Assembly (NCBI RefSeq): GCF_039535095.1 | Contig: NZ_BAAAWN010000001.1 | Location: 496,001 to 560,000, forward strand | DNA: 64,000 nt | Reading direction: 5' to 3' | Origin: Arthrobacter ramosus | GTDB lineage: Bacteria > Actinomycetota > Actinomycetes > Actinomycetales > Micrococcaceae | Shown here: positions 8,021 through 17,460 of the stretch, piece by piece | How positions within the stretch are numbered: the stretch's first letter is position 1 | How the letters are laid out: every line of letters begins with the position of its first letter | Program-made: the position numbers and the translations under genes | Notes under the pieces: generated by a model | Database searches by the model: none | What the model saw: only the letters and a program-made list of their open reading frames with translations | What the model was told of the DNA's origin: nothing

Positions 8021-9361
8021 TTACCTCTTGGGCCGCAGGTCATACACACGGCGCAGTTTGCCGTTGGAACGCTCGAGCGAACCCGGCTCCACGACGTCGA
8101 CGACGCACGAAGAACCCACGTGGATCTTGATCTGCTCGCGCAAGGCGTGTGCCGCCGTCGTGCCCGCCTCGATGGAAACGTTTTCGCGACGCTCAATCCT
8201 GACCGTCAGCGAATCCATGCGCTTGCCCTCGGGGCGGGTGAGTTCGAGCTGGAAGTGCGGGCTGAGCTCGGGGATGCGCAGGGCGATTTCCTCGATCTGG
8301 GAGGGGAAGAGGTTCACGCCGCGCAGGATGATCATGTCGTCGCTGCGTCCGGTGATGCGACCCATGCGGCGGTGCGCTGGGCGGGCGGTGCCGGGCAGCA
8401 GGCGCGTGAGGTCCTTCGTGCGGTACCGGATGATCGGCAGCGCTTCCTTGGTGAGCGAGGTGAACACCAGTTCGCCCGGCTCTCCGTCGGCCAGCACGGC
8501 GCTTTCCCCGCGGGAGGGGTCGAACGGATCGATGATCTCAGGGCGGAAGTGGTCTTCCCAGATGTGGCAGCCGTCCTGGGTCTCCACGGCCTCGCCCGCA
8601 ACACCCGGGCCCATGACCTCGGAGAGCCCGTAGATGTCGCAGGCCTTGATGTTCATGGTGGTCTCGAGCTCGTGCCGCATTTCCTCGGTCCACGGTTCGG
8701 CGCCGAGCACCGCGTACTTGAGCGAGGTCGACGCCGGATCGACACCCATGTGGGCCATGGCGTCGGCGATGGTGAGCAGGTAGGTGGGGGTTGCCAGGAT
8801 CGCGTCAGGCTTGAAGTCCTGGATCAGCTGGATCTGGCGTTCGGTCTGGCCGCCGGACATCGGGATGACAGTGCACCCCAACGCTTCGGCACCCGCGTGG
8901 GCGCCCAGGCCGCCGGTGAACAGGCCGTAGCCGTAGGCGTTGTGGACCTTCATGCCGGGGCGGACTCCGGACGCACGGAGCGAGCGGGCCACCAGGGTGG
9001 CCCAGTTGGCGAGGTCGTTCTTGGTGTACCCGACGACCGTCGGCCGGCCTGTGGTGCCGGAGCTCGCGTGGATGCGGGCTACTTCGTCCTGCGGCACGGC
9101 GAACATGCCGAAGGGGTATTCCTGGCGGAGGTCTTCCTTGGTGGTGTACGGGAACTTGCCGAGATCGGACAGTTCGCGGAGATCGGAGGGATGGACGCCG
9201 GCGTCGTCGAACTTGCGCTTGTACAGCGGCACCCGATCGTAGGCGTAGGCCACGGTGTGCTGGAGGCGGCTGAGCTGCAGGGCCTCGAGCTCGTCGCGGG
9301 AGATGGTTTCTTCGCGGTCCAGCACGGGTGCGTCGGGAGCGGCGACGGTGTTCTGTGTCAT
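8021..9361 (-). CDS. paaK: Phenylacetate-CoA ligase
   Basis: PaaK activates phenylacetate with ATP and CoA, the entry step of the aerobic hybrid pathway. The 446-residue protein has the adenylate-forming P-loop 'SSGTTGRPTVVGYTKND' at about residues 100-116, 'YGLFTGGLGAHAGAEALG', 'DIYGLSEVMGPGVAGE', and the C-terminal 'GRSDDMIILRGVNLFPSQIEE' split between the large and small lobes. I start at MTQNTVAAP, 7 bp after the paaI stop; the longer frame would overlap paaI. The protein is usual length for PaaK. It is translationally close-packed with paaI and followed by paaR. Confidence 0.96.
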   Translation of the reverse strand: MTQNTVAAPDAPVLDREETISRDELEALQLSRLQHTVAYAYDRVPLYKRKFDDAGVHPSDLRELSDLGKFPYTTKEDLRQEYPFGMFAVPQDEVARIHASSGTTGRPTVVGYTKNDLANWATLVARSLRASGVRPGMKVHNAYGYGLFTGGLGAHAGAEALGCTVIPMSGGQTERQIQLIQDFKPDAILATPTYLLTIADAMAHMGVDPASTSLKYAVLGAEPWTEEMRHELETTMNIKACDIYGLSEVMGPGVAGEAVETQDGCHIWEDHFRPEIIDPFDPSRGESAVLADGEPGELVFTSLTKEALPIIRYRTKDLTRLLPGTARPAHRRMGRITGRSDDMIILRGVNLFPSQIEEIALRIPELSPHFQLELTRPEGKRMDSLTVRIERRENVSIEAGTTAAHALREQIKIHVGSSCVVDVVEPGSLERSNGKLRRVYDLRPKR

Positions 9362-9368
9362 GGTTTTC

Positions 9369-9851
9369 CTACTTCTTGGAGATGGTGCGGCTGCGGCCAC
9401 GGAACTCGGCGATGAGCTCGCCGTAGCTGCCCGGATCATCGGGCGACCCGACGGCGGCAGCTTCGCTTGCGTCGGCCGCGAAGATTTGGATGTCGTACAG
9501 GCCGCTGCGCCCGTTGTTGGCGCGACGGTTCGCGACGGCGGTGATCACCTGGCCTTGATAGGCCGGCTTGAGGAAGTTGATGTCGACGCCGGCGGCGACA
9601 GTTATGGTGTCAGCTTCCGACGGCGAGGGGTTGGCCGGGTTGCACGCGAGGGCGAACGCTGAATCCGCGAAGGCGAAGATCATTCCGCCGTGGGCCATTC
9701 CGAAGCCGTTGAGCATTTCCTGCCGAAGCTTCATGCGGACGGTGGCGTGGCCGTCGTCGACCTTAAGCACCTCCAGGCCCATCCACTCGGAGGCGTAGTC
9801 GTTCTTGAGGATCTGGTGCTGCGCTGCGCCAGAAAGGGTGGTCTCAACCAT
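9369..9851 (-). CDS. paaI: Hydroxyphenylacetyl-CoA / acyl-CoA thioesterase
   Basis: PaaI is a hotdog-fold thioesterase that releases CoA from dead-end ring-hydroxylated phenylacetyl-CoA products. The 160-residue protein carries the family motif 'LNGFGMAHGGMIFAFADSAF' (about residues 47-66), in which the Asn/His/Gly-Gly and the Asp on the following helix match the PaaI type. First gene of paaI-paaK-(paaR). A near-perfect operator palindrome (9874-9895) lies 22 bp upstream of the ATG. Confidence 0.93.
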   Translation of the reverse strand: MVETTLSGAAQHQILKNDYASEWMGLEVLKVDDGHATVRMKLRQEMLNGFGMAHGGMIFAFADSAFALACNPANPSPSEADTITVAAGVDINFLKPAYQGQVITAVANRRANNGRSGLYDIQIFAADASEAAAVGSPDDPGSYGELIAEFRGRSRTISKK

Positions 9852-9873
9852 GCGTCATTGCCTCCAGCTTTAT

Positions 9874-9895
9874 TTACCGAATGTTCATTAGGTAA
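9874..9895. promoter_or_regulatory. Operator palindrome upstream of paaI
   Basis: The dyad has arms TTACC-G-AATG and CATT-A-GGTAA around TT, symmetrical except for one position each side. Its ACCG-AA start matches the PaaR box while the right side diverges. Its position just upstream of the paaI ATG suggests control of the paaIK transcript by PaaR. Confidence 0.6.
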
Positions 9896-9980
9896 TCCCA
9901 GTTTGCTTGAACTGTCAAGAGGTGATCGCTCGGCGGGACGGTTCCGGACCCCCAAAACCCCGACGTAGTAGCCTCGAGGA

Positions 9981-10535
9981 ATGCCGCTTATCGAACTTCC
10001 CATCCGGACTCCGAGGCTCGTCCTTCGCAGGTTCGAGGCCACGGACCTGGAGCGGTTCCACGCCTACCAGTCATTGCCCGAGACTGCACGATTCCTGCTC
10101 CGGCAGGAATTGACCCTCACCCAGTCCATGGAAGCGCTGGGCCGCTACGCCAACTTCACCTTCGAGCAAGAGGGCGACTGGGTATGCCTCGCCATCGAGC
10201 GCGCGGACTCGCCGGGGTTGCTCGGCGAAGTGGTGCTCAAGTGGCTGCCGGGCACGGGGCAAGCGGAAATCGGCTGGATCCTGGCGCCGGAAAGCCGTGG
10301 CCAGGGCTACGCCGCCGAGGCGGCCGAGGCCGTGCTCCGCCTGGGTTTTGAGACCCTCATGTTCCACCGGATCGATGCCAAGCTGGATGCACTGAACACC
10401 TCGTCGTCGGGATTGTGCGAGCGGCTTGGGATGCGACGCGAAGCCGAGCTGGTGGACAACTGGCACTACAAGGGCCAATGGTCCACCGAAGTCATCTACG
10501 CCATGCTCGACTCGGAGTGGCGCGCCCGGAAGTAG
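9981..10535 (+). CDS. GNAT-family N-acetyltransferase (RimJ/RimL type)
   Basis: This 184-residue acetyl-CoA-dependent acyltransferase begins IELPIRTPRLVLRRFEATDL, the hallmark of the RimJ/RimL-like subfamily. The acetyl-CoA pyrophosphate loop is 'PESRGQGYAAEA' (about residues 106-117), followed by 'ALNTSSSGLCERLGMRREAE'. The substrate could be a protein N-terminus or a small amine; the sequence does not tell. Divergent from paaI, with the paaI operator in the shared gap. Confidence 0.92.
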   Translation: MPLIELPIRTPRLVLRRFEATDLERFHAYQSLPETARFLLRQELTLTQSMEALGRYANFTFEQEGDWVCLAIERADSPGLLGEVVLKWLPGTGQAEIGWILAPESRGQGYAAEAAEAVLRLGFETLMFHRIDAKLDALNTSSSGLCERLGMRREAELVDNWHYKGQWSTEVIYAMLDSEWRARK

Positions 10536-10666
10536 CCCTCCCGGCCCGGCGCCGATGGAACTTGTTACCCGCCAGAAACAAGCCACACCCATTCGCTGAA
10601 ACATTTGTTCCATAGCGTGAACGTCACGGGACGATTGTGTCCCGATTGAACCGGAGGCATCCCGAT

Positions 10667-11761
10667 ATGGAGATCACAATGAGCAGCAGCATTCAGGAAC
10701 AGGCCACCGCCCGCCCCTCGCGCAGAGCAGTAATTGCGGGCATTTCCTCGCTCGGCCTGCTGGCTTTGGCCGGCTGCGGTACCGGCTCGGCAGCCACCTC
10801 GTCGGGCACTCCGACTGCTGCCTCGTTCGGAACTCTCGAAGTCCAGCTGTCCTGGTTGAAGAACTCGGAGTTCGCCGGCGAGTACTTTGCCGACTCCAAG
10901 GGCTACTACAAGGCAGCTGGCTTCGAGAAGGTCAACCTGATTGCCGGTGGCCCCGGTGGTGCTTCTGCGGAGACCATGGTGCTCTCAGGCAAGGCGCTGG
11001 TAGGTACGTCGTCGCCAGTGGGCGTTGCGCCGGTCATCCTCAATGAGGGCGCTCCGCTGAAGATCATCGGCTCTACCTACCAAAAGAACCCTTTCACCAT
11101 CGTCTCGCTCGCCGCGAAGCCGATCACCAAGCCCGAGGACCTGATCGGCAAGAAGATCGGGGTGCAGGCCGGCGTGAACGAGACACTGTTTGATGCCCTC
11201 CTGAAGGTCAACAAGATCGACGCCGGCAAGGTCACCAAGGTGCCGGTCCAATACGATCCCCAGCCCCTGACCAACGGGGATGTCGACGGTTTTTTCGCCT
11301 ACCTGACCAACGAAGTCCTCACGCTGGAGCTCGGCGGACACAAGACGGCCGTGTTGCCCTTCGCCGACAACGGCCTGCCGTTCATTGCCGAAAGCTTCGT
11401 GGCCACAGAGGACGCCATCAAGAACAAGCGCGCGGAGCTAAAGGCCTTCCTGGCGGCTTCCATCAAGGGTTGGAAGGACGCCGTAGCCGATTCAGCGGAA
11501 TCGGCGCGTCTCGCAGTGGAGGTCTACGGTAAGGAGCTTGGCCTGAGCGCAGCCAAGGAAAAGGGCCAGGCCGAAGCCCAGAACACCAAGCTGATCGTCA
11601 GCGATGAAACCAAGGCGAATGGTCTTTTCACGGTTTCAGATGCGCTGATGGCCAAGAACATCGAGATCCTCAAGCTGGCCGGCTACGACACCACGGCGGA
11701 CAAGATCTTCGACATGAGCCTCCTTGGCGAGGTCTACAAGGAAAACCCGGGCCTCAAGTAA
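10667..11761 (+). CDS. NMT1/NitT-type ABC transporter substrate-binding lipoprotein
   Basis: This 364-residue secreted lipoprotein has an N-terminal [20 protein letters not shown] segment: twin-arginine-like start, hydrophobic core and lipobox Cys. The mature protein begins with the NMT1/THI5-like signature '[20 protein letters not shown]', as in binding proteins for thiamine or riboflavin precursors and other small heterocycles. Start ATG at 10667 follows GGAGG at 9 nt; a GTG at 10637 lacks one. It heads a four-gene operon with an ATPase and two permeases. I saw no TPP or FMN riboswitch upstream, so the ligand is left open. Confidence 0.9.
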   Translation: MEITMSSSIQEQATARPSRRAVIAGISSLGLLALAGCGTGSAATSSGTPTAASFGTLEVQLSWLKNSEFAGEYFADSKGYYKAAGFEKVNLIAGGPGGASAETMVLSGKALVGTSSPVGVAPVILNEGAPLKIIGSTYQKNPFTIVSLAAKPITKPEDLIGKKIGVQAGVNETLFDALLKVNKIDAGKVTKVPVQYDPQPLTNGDVDGFFAYLTNEVLTLELGGHKTAVLPFADNGLPFIAESFVATEDAIKNKRAELKAFLAASIKGWKDAVADSAESARLAVEVYGKELGLSAAKEKGQAEAQNTKLIVSDETKANGLFTVSDALMAKNIEILKLAGYDTTADKIFDMSLLGEVYKENPGLK

Positions 11762-11786
11762 GACCCGGGGCAAGGACTGCAGTCAC

Positions 11787-12620
11787 ATGGAAACCAGCGC
11801 TCAGACTACTTCGACATCGGGATCCGGGTTCCTCTCCGGCACCGGCATCTCGCTCAGGGACCTAAACAAAACGTTCACCGTGGGCCGGCGAAAAGTCGTG
11901 GCCTTGGAAGACGCCAATCTTCGGACATCCCGGGGATCCTTCCTCTCCCTCCTGGGGCCTTCCGGTTGCGGAAAATCCACCATCCTGAGGATTCTGGCCG
12001 GGCTGGAGGATCCAAGCAGCGGTGAGGTGGTGGTGGATGGGCACACCCCGGCCGAGCTCCGGGCCGGCCACGAACTCGGCATCGCTTTCCAGGACTCGGC
12101 CCTTTTGCCGTGGCGCAGCGTGGAAGCCAACATCCGTCTGCCCTTTGAAGTGGCAGGAAGGCCCGTGGACCGGGAGCTGGTGGACGAGCTGATCGATCTG
12201 ATCGGGCTGAATGGCTTCGAAAAGGCGAAACCGGCAGAACTCTCCGGAGGCATGCGGCAACGCGTGTCGATCGCCCGTTCACTTGTCCTCAAGCCCTCGG
12301 TGCTGCTCCTTGACGAACCGTTCGGTGCACTCGATGACATGACAAGGCAGCGGCTCAACCTGGAGCTGTTGCGGATCTGGACCGAGAAGCCGGCCACGAC
12401 GCTCATGGTGACCCATGGAATTTCCGAGGCGATCTTCCTTTCGGACGTGGTTGCCGTGATGAGCGCCCGACCCGGCCGGATCAAGGAGATCATCACGGTG
12501 GACCTGCCGCGCCCCCGCACGCCCGAGATGATGCGTACGCCGGAGTTCCACGCCTGTTGCGACCGCGCTTCCGAATTGCTCTTCGGCGACGTCGGGCTAG
12601 CCGCGGAAACGAGGCACTGA
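11787..12620 (+). CDS. ABC transporter ATP-binding protein (NitT/TauT/SsuB family)
   Basis: This 277-residue ATPase energises the import of the ligand bound by the preceding lipoprotein. Motifs in order: Walker [10 protein letters not shown] (about residue 60), Q-loop [13 protein letters not shown], signature [15 protein letters not shown], Walker [14 protein letters not shown], and H-loop VTHGISEA. 'LLPWRSV' and '[19 protein letters not shown]' are typical of the nitrate/taurine/thiamine-precursor branch. I start at METSAQ, 25 bp after the binding-protein stop. Confidence 0.93.
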   Translation: METSAQTTSTSGSGFLSGTGISLRDLNKTFTVGRRKVVALEDANLRTSRGSFLSLLGPSGCGKSTILRILAGLEDPSSGEVVVDGHTPAELRAGHELGIAFQDSALLPWRSVEANIRLPFEVAGRPVDRELVDELIDLIGLNGFEKAKPAELSGGMRQRVSIARSLVLKPSVLLLDEPFGALDDMTRQRLNLELLRIWTEKPATTLMVTHGISEAIFLSDVVAVMSARPGRIKEIITVDLPRPRTPEMMRTPEFHACCDRASELLFGDVGLAAETRH

Positions 12621-12621
12621 C

Positions 12622-13485
12622 ATGACCGGGATGACAACGGGCGCGGGTCTCCGAGCCCGCCTTGGCGGCCTCCCGCCGTGGGGCATCGGCCTTGCCGGAG
12701 TCTTTGGCGCGATCGCCTTGTGGTGGATCGCCGCAGTAACGGTACTGGCGGGCGTCGGGGCCTCCGCCGACGGCGGGGGTGGAGCCATTCCGACGCCGTT
12801 CGACGTCGTCCGCCAGCTCGTCACCGATGGTGTCAGCTTCTATTGGCCCAATGTGAGCGTCACCGTAACAGAAGCCGCCATCGGATACTTCTGGGGAAAT
12901 CTCGCCGCGTTATTGCTCGCCGCCACCGTCTTGGTGGTCCCGGCGCTGGAACGGCTGGTCACCCAGCTGGCGGTGATCAGCTACTGCCTGCCGATCGTCG
13001 CCATCGGCCCGCTAGCCTTCATCGTTATCGGCTCGCCCGGGCACGGCGAATCATCGGGGACCGCGGTGCTACTGGCCGGTATCTCGGTCTTCTTCACCAC
13101 CGTGGTGGGAGCAGTAGCGGCGCTAAAGAGCGCGGACGAGTCCAGCCTCGACCTCATCGCCGTCTACGGTGGTGGACGGATCAAACAACTGTTCAAGGTC
13201 CAGCTCATGTCTGCACTCCCGGGGATCCTGACCGCCCTCAAGATCGCCGTTCCAGCCGCCGTGCTGGGTGCTGTGCTGGGCGAATATGTAGGTGGCGTGG
13301 ACCAGGGCATCGGCCCCGCGATGGTCAATGCGCAGCAGAACCTGCAAATTGCCCGCGCCTGGGGAGTTGCGTTGATGGCCGGGTTGCTCGCCGGTCTCGG
13401 CTACGCGGCTTTCGGTGTACTGATGAGGTTGTTGGTCCCTTGGGCAGCCTCAAGCATCGCCGGACGGAAGGGCGGCTCTCAATGA
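12622..13485 (+). CDS. ABC transporter permease (BPD inner-membrane type), first subunit
   Basis: This 287-residue integral membrane protein has about six predicted membrane segments and the ABC-coupling loop around 'SLDLIAVYGGGRIKQLFKVQ' (EAA-like motif with the conserved Gly-Gly). It starts one base after the ATPase stop. With the next gene it forms a two-permease channel, unusual compared with the single permease common in NitT/TauT systems and suggestive of a heterodimer. Confidence 0.9.
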   Translation: MTGMTTGAGLRARLGGLPPWGIGLAGVFGAIALWWIAAVTVLAGVGASADGGGGAIPTPFDVVRQLVTDGVSFYWPNVSVTVTEAAIGYFWGNLAALLLAATVLVVPALERLVTQLAVISYCLPIVAIGPLAFIVIGSPGHGESSGTAVLLAGISVFFTTVVGAVAALKSADESSLDLIAVYGGGRIKQLFKVQLMSALPGILTALKIAVPAAVLGAVLGEYVGGVDQGIGPAMVNAQQNLQIARAWGVALMAGLLAGLGYAAFGVLMRLLVPWAASSIAGRKGGSQ

Positions 13486-14279
13486 CTGGATCACTGCTTA
13501 GAGGCCTGGGACGGGGACTGATTGGCCTGGTGGTGTCGCTGGGAGTCGTCCTGCTGCTGTGGATGGGGCTCCTGGAGCTTTTCCATATCTCGCCGTTCGT
13601 CGGCAAGGGTCCAGTCGATGTGTTCAATTTCCTGTTCACCGTTCCGGCCTCGGAGGCCAACAGGACCTCCATCTTCCTGAACCTCGGACAGACGCTCATC
13701 GACGCCTCCATGGGCTTCGCTTCGGGCATCGTGGGCGCCGTGGCGATCGCGGCCCTGTTCGTGGTCTTTCGCGGCGTAGAGCATGCACTCATGCCCATCG
13801 CCATGCTGCTGCGTTCCGTTCCACTCGTGGCCCTCGCGCCCATCATCATCCTGATTTTCGGGCGGCAGGAACCCGCGGTGGCGGCAATCGGCGGCATCGT
13901 GGTGCTGTTTCCGGCGCTCGTGACCGTGGTGTTCGGGCTGCGATCAGCTTCGCCGGCCATGCTCGAGGTGATTGAGGTATACGGTGGCTCGCGCTGGACC
14001 TCCCTGCTGAAAGTGGCTCTTCCGTCCTCGTTGCCCGCATTCTTCACGGCCCTTCGCGTCTCGATTCCGGGAGCCATCACGGGCGCGCTCCTGGCCGAAT
14101 GGCTCGCGACCGGCAAGGGGATCGGCTACGCCATCATCTCCGCCGTCTCCCGGGCCAAGAACAACGAGGTGTGGGCCGCCGTCGTGGTCATCACTCTGGC
14201 ATCCCTCATTCTCTACTCGCTCGTTTCGCTCCTGGAAGACATGGTCCTGCGCCGCGCTGGGCACGCCCGTCCAAGCTAG
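13482..14279 (+). CDS. ABC transporter permease (BPD inner-membrane type), second subunit
   Basis: This 265-residue membrane protein overlaps the previous gene by ATGA, implying translational coupling. It has about six hydrophobic segments and the EAA-like loop 'VIEVYGGSRWTSLLKVALPS' (near residues 163-182), clearly homologous to that of the first permease. Last gene of the operon; a strong stem-loop follows at 14304-14350. Confidence 0.9.
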   Translation: MTGSLLRGLGRGLIGLVVSLGVVLLLWMGLLELFHISPFVGKGPVDVFNFLFTVPASEANRTSIFLNLGQTLIDASMGFASGIVGAVAIAALFVVFRGVEHALMPIAMLLRSVPLVALAPIIILIFGRQEPAVAAIGGIVVLFPALVTVVFGLRSASPAMLEVIEVYGGSRWTSLLKVALPSSLPAFFTALRVSIPGAITGALLAEWLATGKGIGYAIISAVSRAKNNEVWAAVVVITLASLILYSLVSLLEDMVLRRAGHARPS

Positions 14280-14303
14280 GCGCGTCCCCACAATCGTCGG
14301 TGT

Positions 14304-14350
14304 CTCCCCGCCGGCCCAGTTCCCAAAAAGGGCACTGGGCCGGCGGGGAG
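14304..14350. terminator. Strong bidirectional hairpin terminator
   Basis: A perfect 17-bp stem (CTCCCCGCCGGCCCAGT and its complement) encloses a 13-nt loop. It lies between the convergent permease and GAF genes. It lacks a long T-tract, as is common for actinobacterial terminators. Confidence 0.85.
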
Positions 14351-14370
14351 CAATCGATGTTACTTGAACT

Positions 14371-14850
14371 TCAGAGGGTGCGTAGAGTCTCCACGAGCTG
14401 GGCGGCGTAGGCCTCGGCGCGCCGCACCGACGGCTCCGAGTACGCCCCTGCGACGTCCAGCAGATTGAGGCAGCCGAGGAATCGGCCGTTGTCGACGATC
14501 ACCGCGTTGATAGCTGCGCCGAGATTGAGCGCGCCAAGGACATTCTGGTGTTCGAATGCATCCGAATCGATGGTTCCTTGGTCCGAAGCGAGGAATGATT
14601 CCTGGTGCACGACGCAGTGTTCGAGCCAGTCCTCGCCCAGTTCGCTTGAGATCCCACCCACCCGGTAGAGCTCCGGCATGGTGGAACACACCCGGACCAG
14701 GTCCCCGGTTCCAGGACGCCAGAGGGAGATGGTTGTCAACAATGCCCCCACGTCCGCTGTGACGGAGGCGGCGATGCCGGCGAGCTTGGCGGACGCGGCT
14801 GCAGTGAGGGGAATCTCGACGTATTCCTCCTCGAAGTGGGGGACGGTCAT
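14371..14850 (-). CDS. GAF-domain protein
   Basis: This 159-residue soluble protein consists of a single GAF-like sensory domain: 'ALLTTISLWRPGTGDLVRVC' strand region, 'SSELGEDWLEHCVVHQESFL' helix, and 'NLGAAINAVIVDNGRFLGCL' with the following strand. No output domain is present. It overlaps the EamA exporter stop by ATGA and so is in its operon. A role in sensing a ligand related to that exporter is possible but not shown. Confidence 0.8.
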   Translation of the reverse strand: MTVPHFEEEYVEIPLTAAASAKLAGIAASVTADVGALLTTISLWRPGTGDLVRVCSTMPELYRVGGISSELGEDWLEHCVVHQESFLASDQGTIDSDAFEHQNVLGALNLGAAINAVIVDNGRFLGCLNLLDVAGAYSEPSVRRAEAYAAQLVETLRTL

Positions 14851-15740
14851 GGCGCGGGCTCCAGTTCTTTTTCGGGTGCGATGGATGCTGTTGCCCGGGA
14901 GAGCAAGATGACGCCGGCCAACGCGGCCGCGCCTCCGAGGAGGGATGCGATACTCGGGACTTCGCCCAGCAAAATCCACCCGAGCAGCAGGGACAGCACT
15001 GGCACGACGTATAGGAGCGAACCGCCCTCGGCGACGCTTGTCCGCGACAGCGAGACGTTCCAGAACCCGTAGGCCACCACCGTGCAGACCACCACGAGCA
15101 CGGCCAACGCCAGCCAAACGGTCCACGTGAACTCCGCCGGTGCCACTGCGAATCGGGCGGTCGGCAGCGTGGCGACTCCGCCGATGAGGGACCCCCAGAA
15201 GACCACTTCGAGCGGGGGGACGCGTGCCAGCAAGGGTTGTTGGACGATGAGGAATGCCGATAGGAGAAGGGCAGCTGCCACGATGTACAGCGCGTCGCCG
15301 TTGAAGCCGACGGCCACGGAATCGCCAAGCGTAATGACTACGACCCCTGCCACCGCAAGCAGCATCCCCCAGTAGCCCAGGCTGGACGTTCTCTCCCGCA
15401 GCATGAGATGGCCGAGGACGAACGCGAAAACGGGCGAGATGTTAAGCAGGAGACTTGTTGTTCCGGCCGGAACGGTCGTCTGCCCCAGGTTCAAGAGTAG
15501 GCCGAAGCCTGCATACCCCAGTACTCCCGCAACCAGCATCCTCGGAATGTCACGACCCCGCAGCGTAAGTCTCTGCCGCCGGACCAGCAAGACCAAGCCG
15601 AGCACGACGGCGGCACCCAAGTAGCGCAGGGGCGTCAGGTCCTGCGGGTCCACCACTTTCAGCGCCTCGCGGGTAGCCACGTATGTGGGCGCGGAAGACA
15701 GCACCATCAGCACATCTGGTCTTCGGTACCATCCGGTCAC
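14847..15740 (-). CDS. EamA/DMT-family exporter
   Basis: This 297-residue integral membrane protein of the drug/metabolite transporter superfamily has about nine to ten membrane segments in two homologous EamA repeats. The first repeat ends around 'GYWGMLLAVAGVVVITLGDS' and the second contains 'LLLGWILLGEVPSIASLLGG'. The first segment is short, so the N-terminal membrane helix may be degenerate or the start misplaced. It exports an unknown small metabolite. It is divergent from the oligopeptide transporter operon. Confidence 0.88.
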   Translation of the reverse strand: MTGWYRRPDVLMVLSSAPTYVATREALKVVDPQDLTPLRYLGAAVVLGLVLLVRRQRLTLRGRDIPRMLVAGVLGYAGFGLLLNLGQTTVPAGTTSLLLNISPVFAFVLGHLMLRERTSSLGYWGMLLAVAGVVVITLGDSVAVGFNGDALYIVAAALLLSAFLIVQQPLLARVPPLEVVFWGSLIGGVATLPTARFAVAPAEFTWTVWLALAVLVVVCTVVAYGFWNVSLSRTSVAEGGSLLYVVPVLSLLLGWILLGEVPSIASLLGGAAALAGVILLSRATASIAPEKELEPAP

Positions 15741-15816
15741 AATTGGGGCCTTCCCGGTGAAATGGCCCTTTGTTTCAGGGCGGTTAAATTATTCGGAGAA
15801 CTATTGCTCTCTCAGA

Positions 15817-15848
15817 CGATTTATTCGTACAGTACATGAATTAGATCG
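15817..15848. promoter_or_regulatory. Imperfect palindrome in the divergent EamA / peptide-transporter promoter region
   Basis: CGATTTATTCGTAC and, after one A, GTACATGAATTAGATCG form an imperfect dyad centred on GTACAGTAC. It lies in an AT-rich stretch 35 bp before the binding-protein ATG. It could be the operator for the TetR regulator at the end of the operon (23372), but nothing in the sequence links them directly. Confidence 0.4.
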
Positions 15849-15882
15849 TTCGCGGAAGAAATAAAGATAAGGATTCGGCACC

Positions 15883-17460
15883 ATGGATTCACGGATCGAA
15901 GCACCAACAGGGTGGCTGTCCCGGCGCACCCTTCTCGCCGGTTCAGCCCTGTTGCTGGCCCCCGCGGTCCTCGCAGCATGCGGGGTCAGCCCGTCGTCGT
16001 CGACCACGGGTGCCGCGACCGGCGCTGCCCGCCAGGGCGGGACGTTGCGCATCGCCCGGCCGCCGGCGTCGAAGGCCGAAACGTTGGACCCTGCCAGTTC
16101 TTTGTCCGCTTATGAATATCTGGGTGCCCTTTACAACCGCTTGGTCAAGCTTTCGGCCAAGGGTGAGATCCTTCCGGACCTGGCCGAGTCTTGGACACTG
16201 TCCGCAGATGCGATGAGCTGGACTTTTGTACTGCGCAAGGGTGTGACTTGGCACGACGGGAAGCCGTTCACTGCCCAGGACGTCATTTTCTCGATCCAGC
16301 ACATCCTGGATCCGGCCACCAAGTCTCCGCAAGCCGGGGTGCTTTCCCCCTTTGTCGATGGCAACTCCATCAAGTCCCCGGATGCCACAACCGTGGTGTT
16401 TGCCCTGAAGTCTCCGAACGCCGAATTCGCCAGCTTGCTGACCGGGTACAACTGCTACATCATCCCGGCCGGTTCCGCGGCTACCATCGGCGCCAGCGGC
16501 ATCGGCACTGGTCCGTTCAAGCTCAAGAGTTTCACGGCAGCAGGGCCCGGTTCCATAGTGCGTAATCCCAACTACTTCGGGGACAAACCCGCATTGGACG
16601 GGATTGAGTTCTCCTCCATCGCCGACACCCAGGCTCGGGTGAACGCCTTGCTGGCGGGGCAGGTGGACCTCGTGGCCCAGACCAACCTCGACTTCGCCAC
16701 TGCCAAGACGGTTTCGGCCTCTTCGGTAGCAACGGTCTCCAGCGTGAAGAACGCCCAGTGGTATCCGGTACCCATGCTCAACACCAGCCCGGAATTCAAA
16801 GACCCGGATATCCGCCGCGCTTTCGCCCATGCCTACAACCCTGACGACGTGTTCAAACTGGCGGTGCAGGGCAACGGAACCGTCGCGCACAACAACCCCG
16901 TGCCGCCCTCCGAGGCCTACTATCTCGACTATGGCCTGGGCTACGACCCGGATAAGTCGAAGGCCCTGCTGAAGGCAAAGGGCTTTGACCACTTCGATGT
17001 GCCCATCTACACCTCCAGCTATGATCCGGTGCTGTCGCCGCTCGCGTTGGCCCTGCAGAGTTCAATGAAGGCCGCCAATATCAACCTGGCGGTGACCAAC
17101 TCTCCTGCAGATTCCTACTTCACCGACGTCTGGATGAAGAAGCCTTTGATGACCACCTACTGGTACACGGGCCGCCCCATCGACCAGTTGCTGAACCAGA
17201 TCTTCCGTACCGGGTCCTCCTACAACGAGACGGCATACTCGAATGCCACGTTCGACCAGACACTGGACGCCGCCCGCGCCACCGTGGACGCGGCCAAGCG
17301 GAAGACGCTCTACCAGGACGCGCAGAAGATCCTGATCGACGACGGCGGCTCCCTGACTCCGTTCTTCTCCGACCGGATTACTGGCCTGAGCAAGAAGGTA
17401 GTCAACTACAGCGAGCACGGCTTCGAATTCGACTACATCAACATCGGGCTCCGTGCATAA
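15883..17460 (+). CDS. Peptide/oligopeptide ABC transporter substrate-binding lipoprotein (family 5)
   Basis: This 525-residue extracellular binding protein has the signal 'SRRTLLAGSALLLAPAVLAA' ending in lipobox Cys (about residue 33), with a twin-arginine-like start. The mature part shows family-5 landmarks: 'LYNRLVKLSAKGEILPDLAE', 'SWTLSADAMSWTFVLRKGV', 'WHDGKPFTAQDVIFS' and 'DIRRAFAHAYNPDDV'. First gene of a five-gene operon with two permeases, a fused ATPase and an S15-type hydrolase, which suggests the ligand is a short peptide or amide hydrolysed after uptake. Confidence 0.93.
   Translation: MDSRIEAPTGWLSRRTLLAGSALLLAPAVLAACGVSPSSSTTGAATGAARQGGTLRIARPPASKAETLDPASSLSAYEYLGALYNRLVKLSAKGEILPDLAESWTLSADAMSWTFVLRKGVTWHDGKPFTAQDVIFSIQHILDPATKSPQAGVLSPFVDGNSIKSPDATTVVFALKSPNAEFASLLTGYNCYIIPAGSAATIGASGIGTGPFKLKSFTAAGPGSIVRNPNYFGDKPALDGIEFSSIADTQARVNALLAGQVDLVAQTNLDFATAKTVSASSVATVSSVKNAQWYPVPMLNTSPEFKDPDIRRAFAHAYNPDDVFKLAVQGNGTVAHNNPVPPSEAYYLDYGLGYDPDKSKALLKAKGFDHFDVPIYTSSYDPVLSPLALALQSSMKAANINLAVTNSPADSYFTDVWMKKPLMTTYWYTGRPIDQLLNQIFRTGSSYNETAYSNATFDQTLDAARATVDAAKRKTLYQDAQKILIDDGGSLTPFFSDRITGLSKKVVNYSEHGFEFDYINIGLRA

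Noticed and set aside
10536..10666. TPP or FMN riboswitch ahead of the NMT1-type transporter
   Set aside because: The conserved blocks of these riboswitches are not present. Only a small hairpin (CGGGAC/GTCCCG at 10627-10644) and a distant ATGGAAC/GTTCCAT pair were seen.
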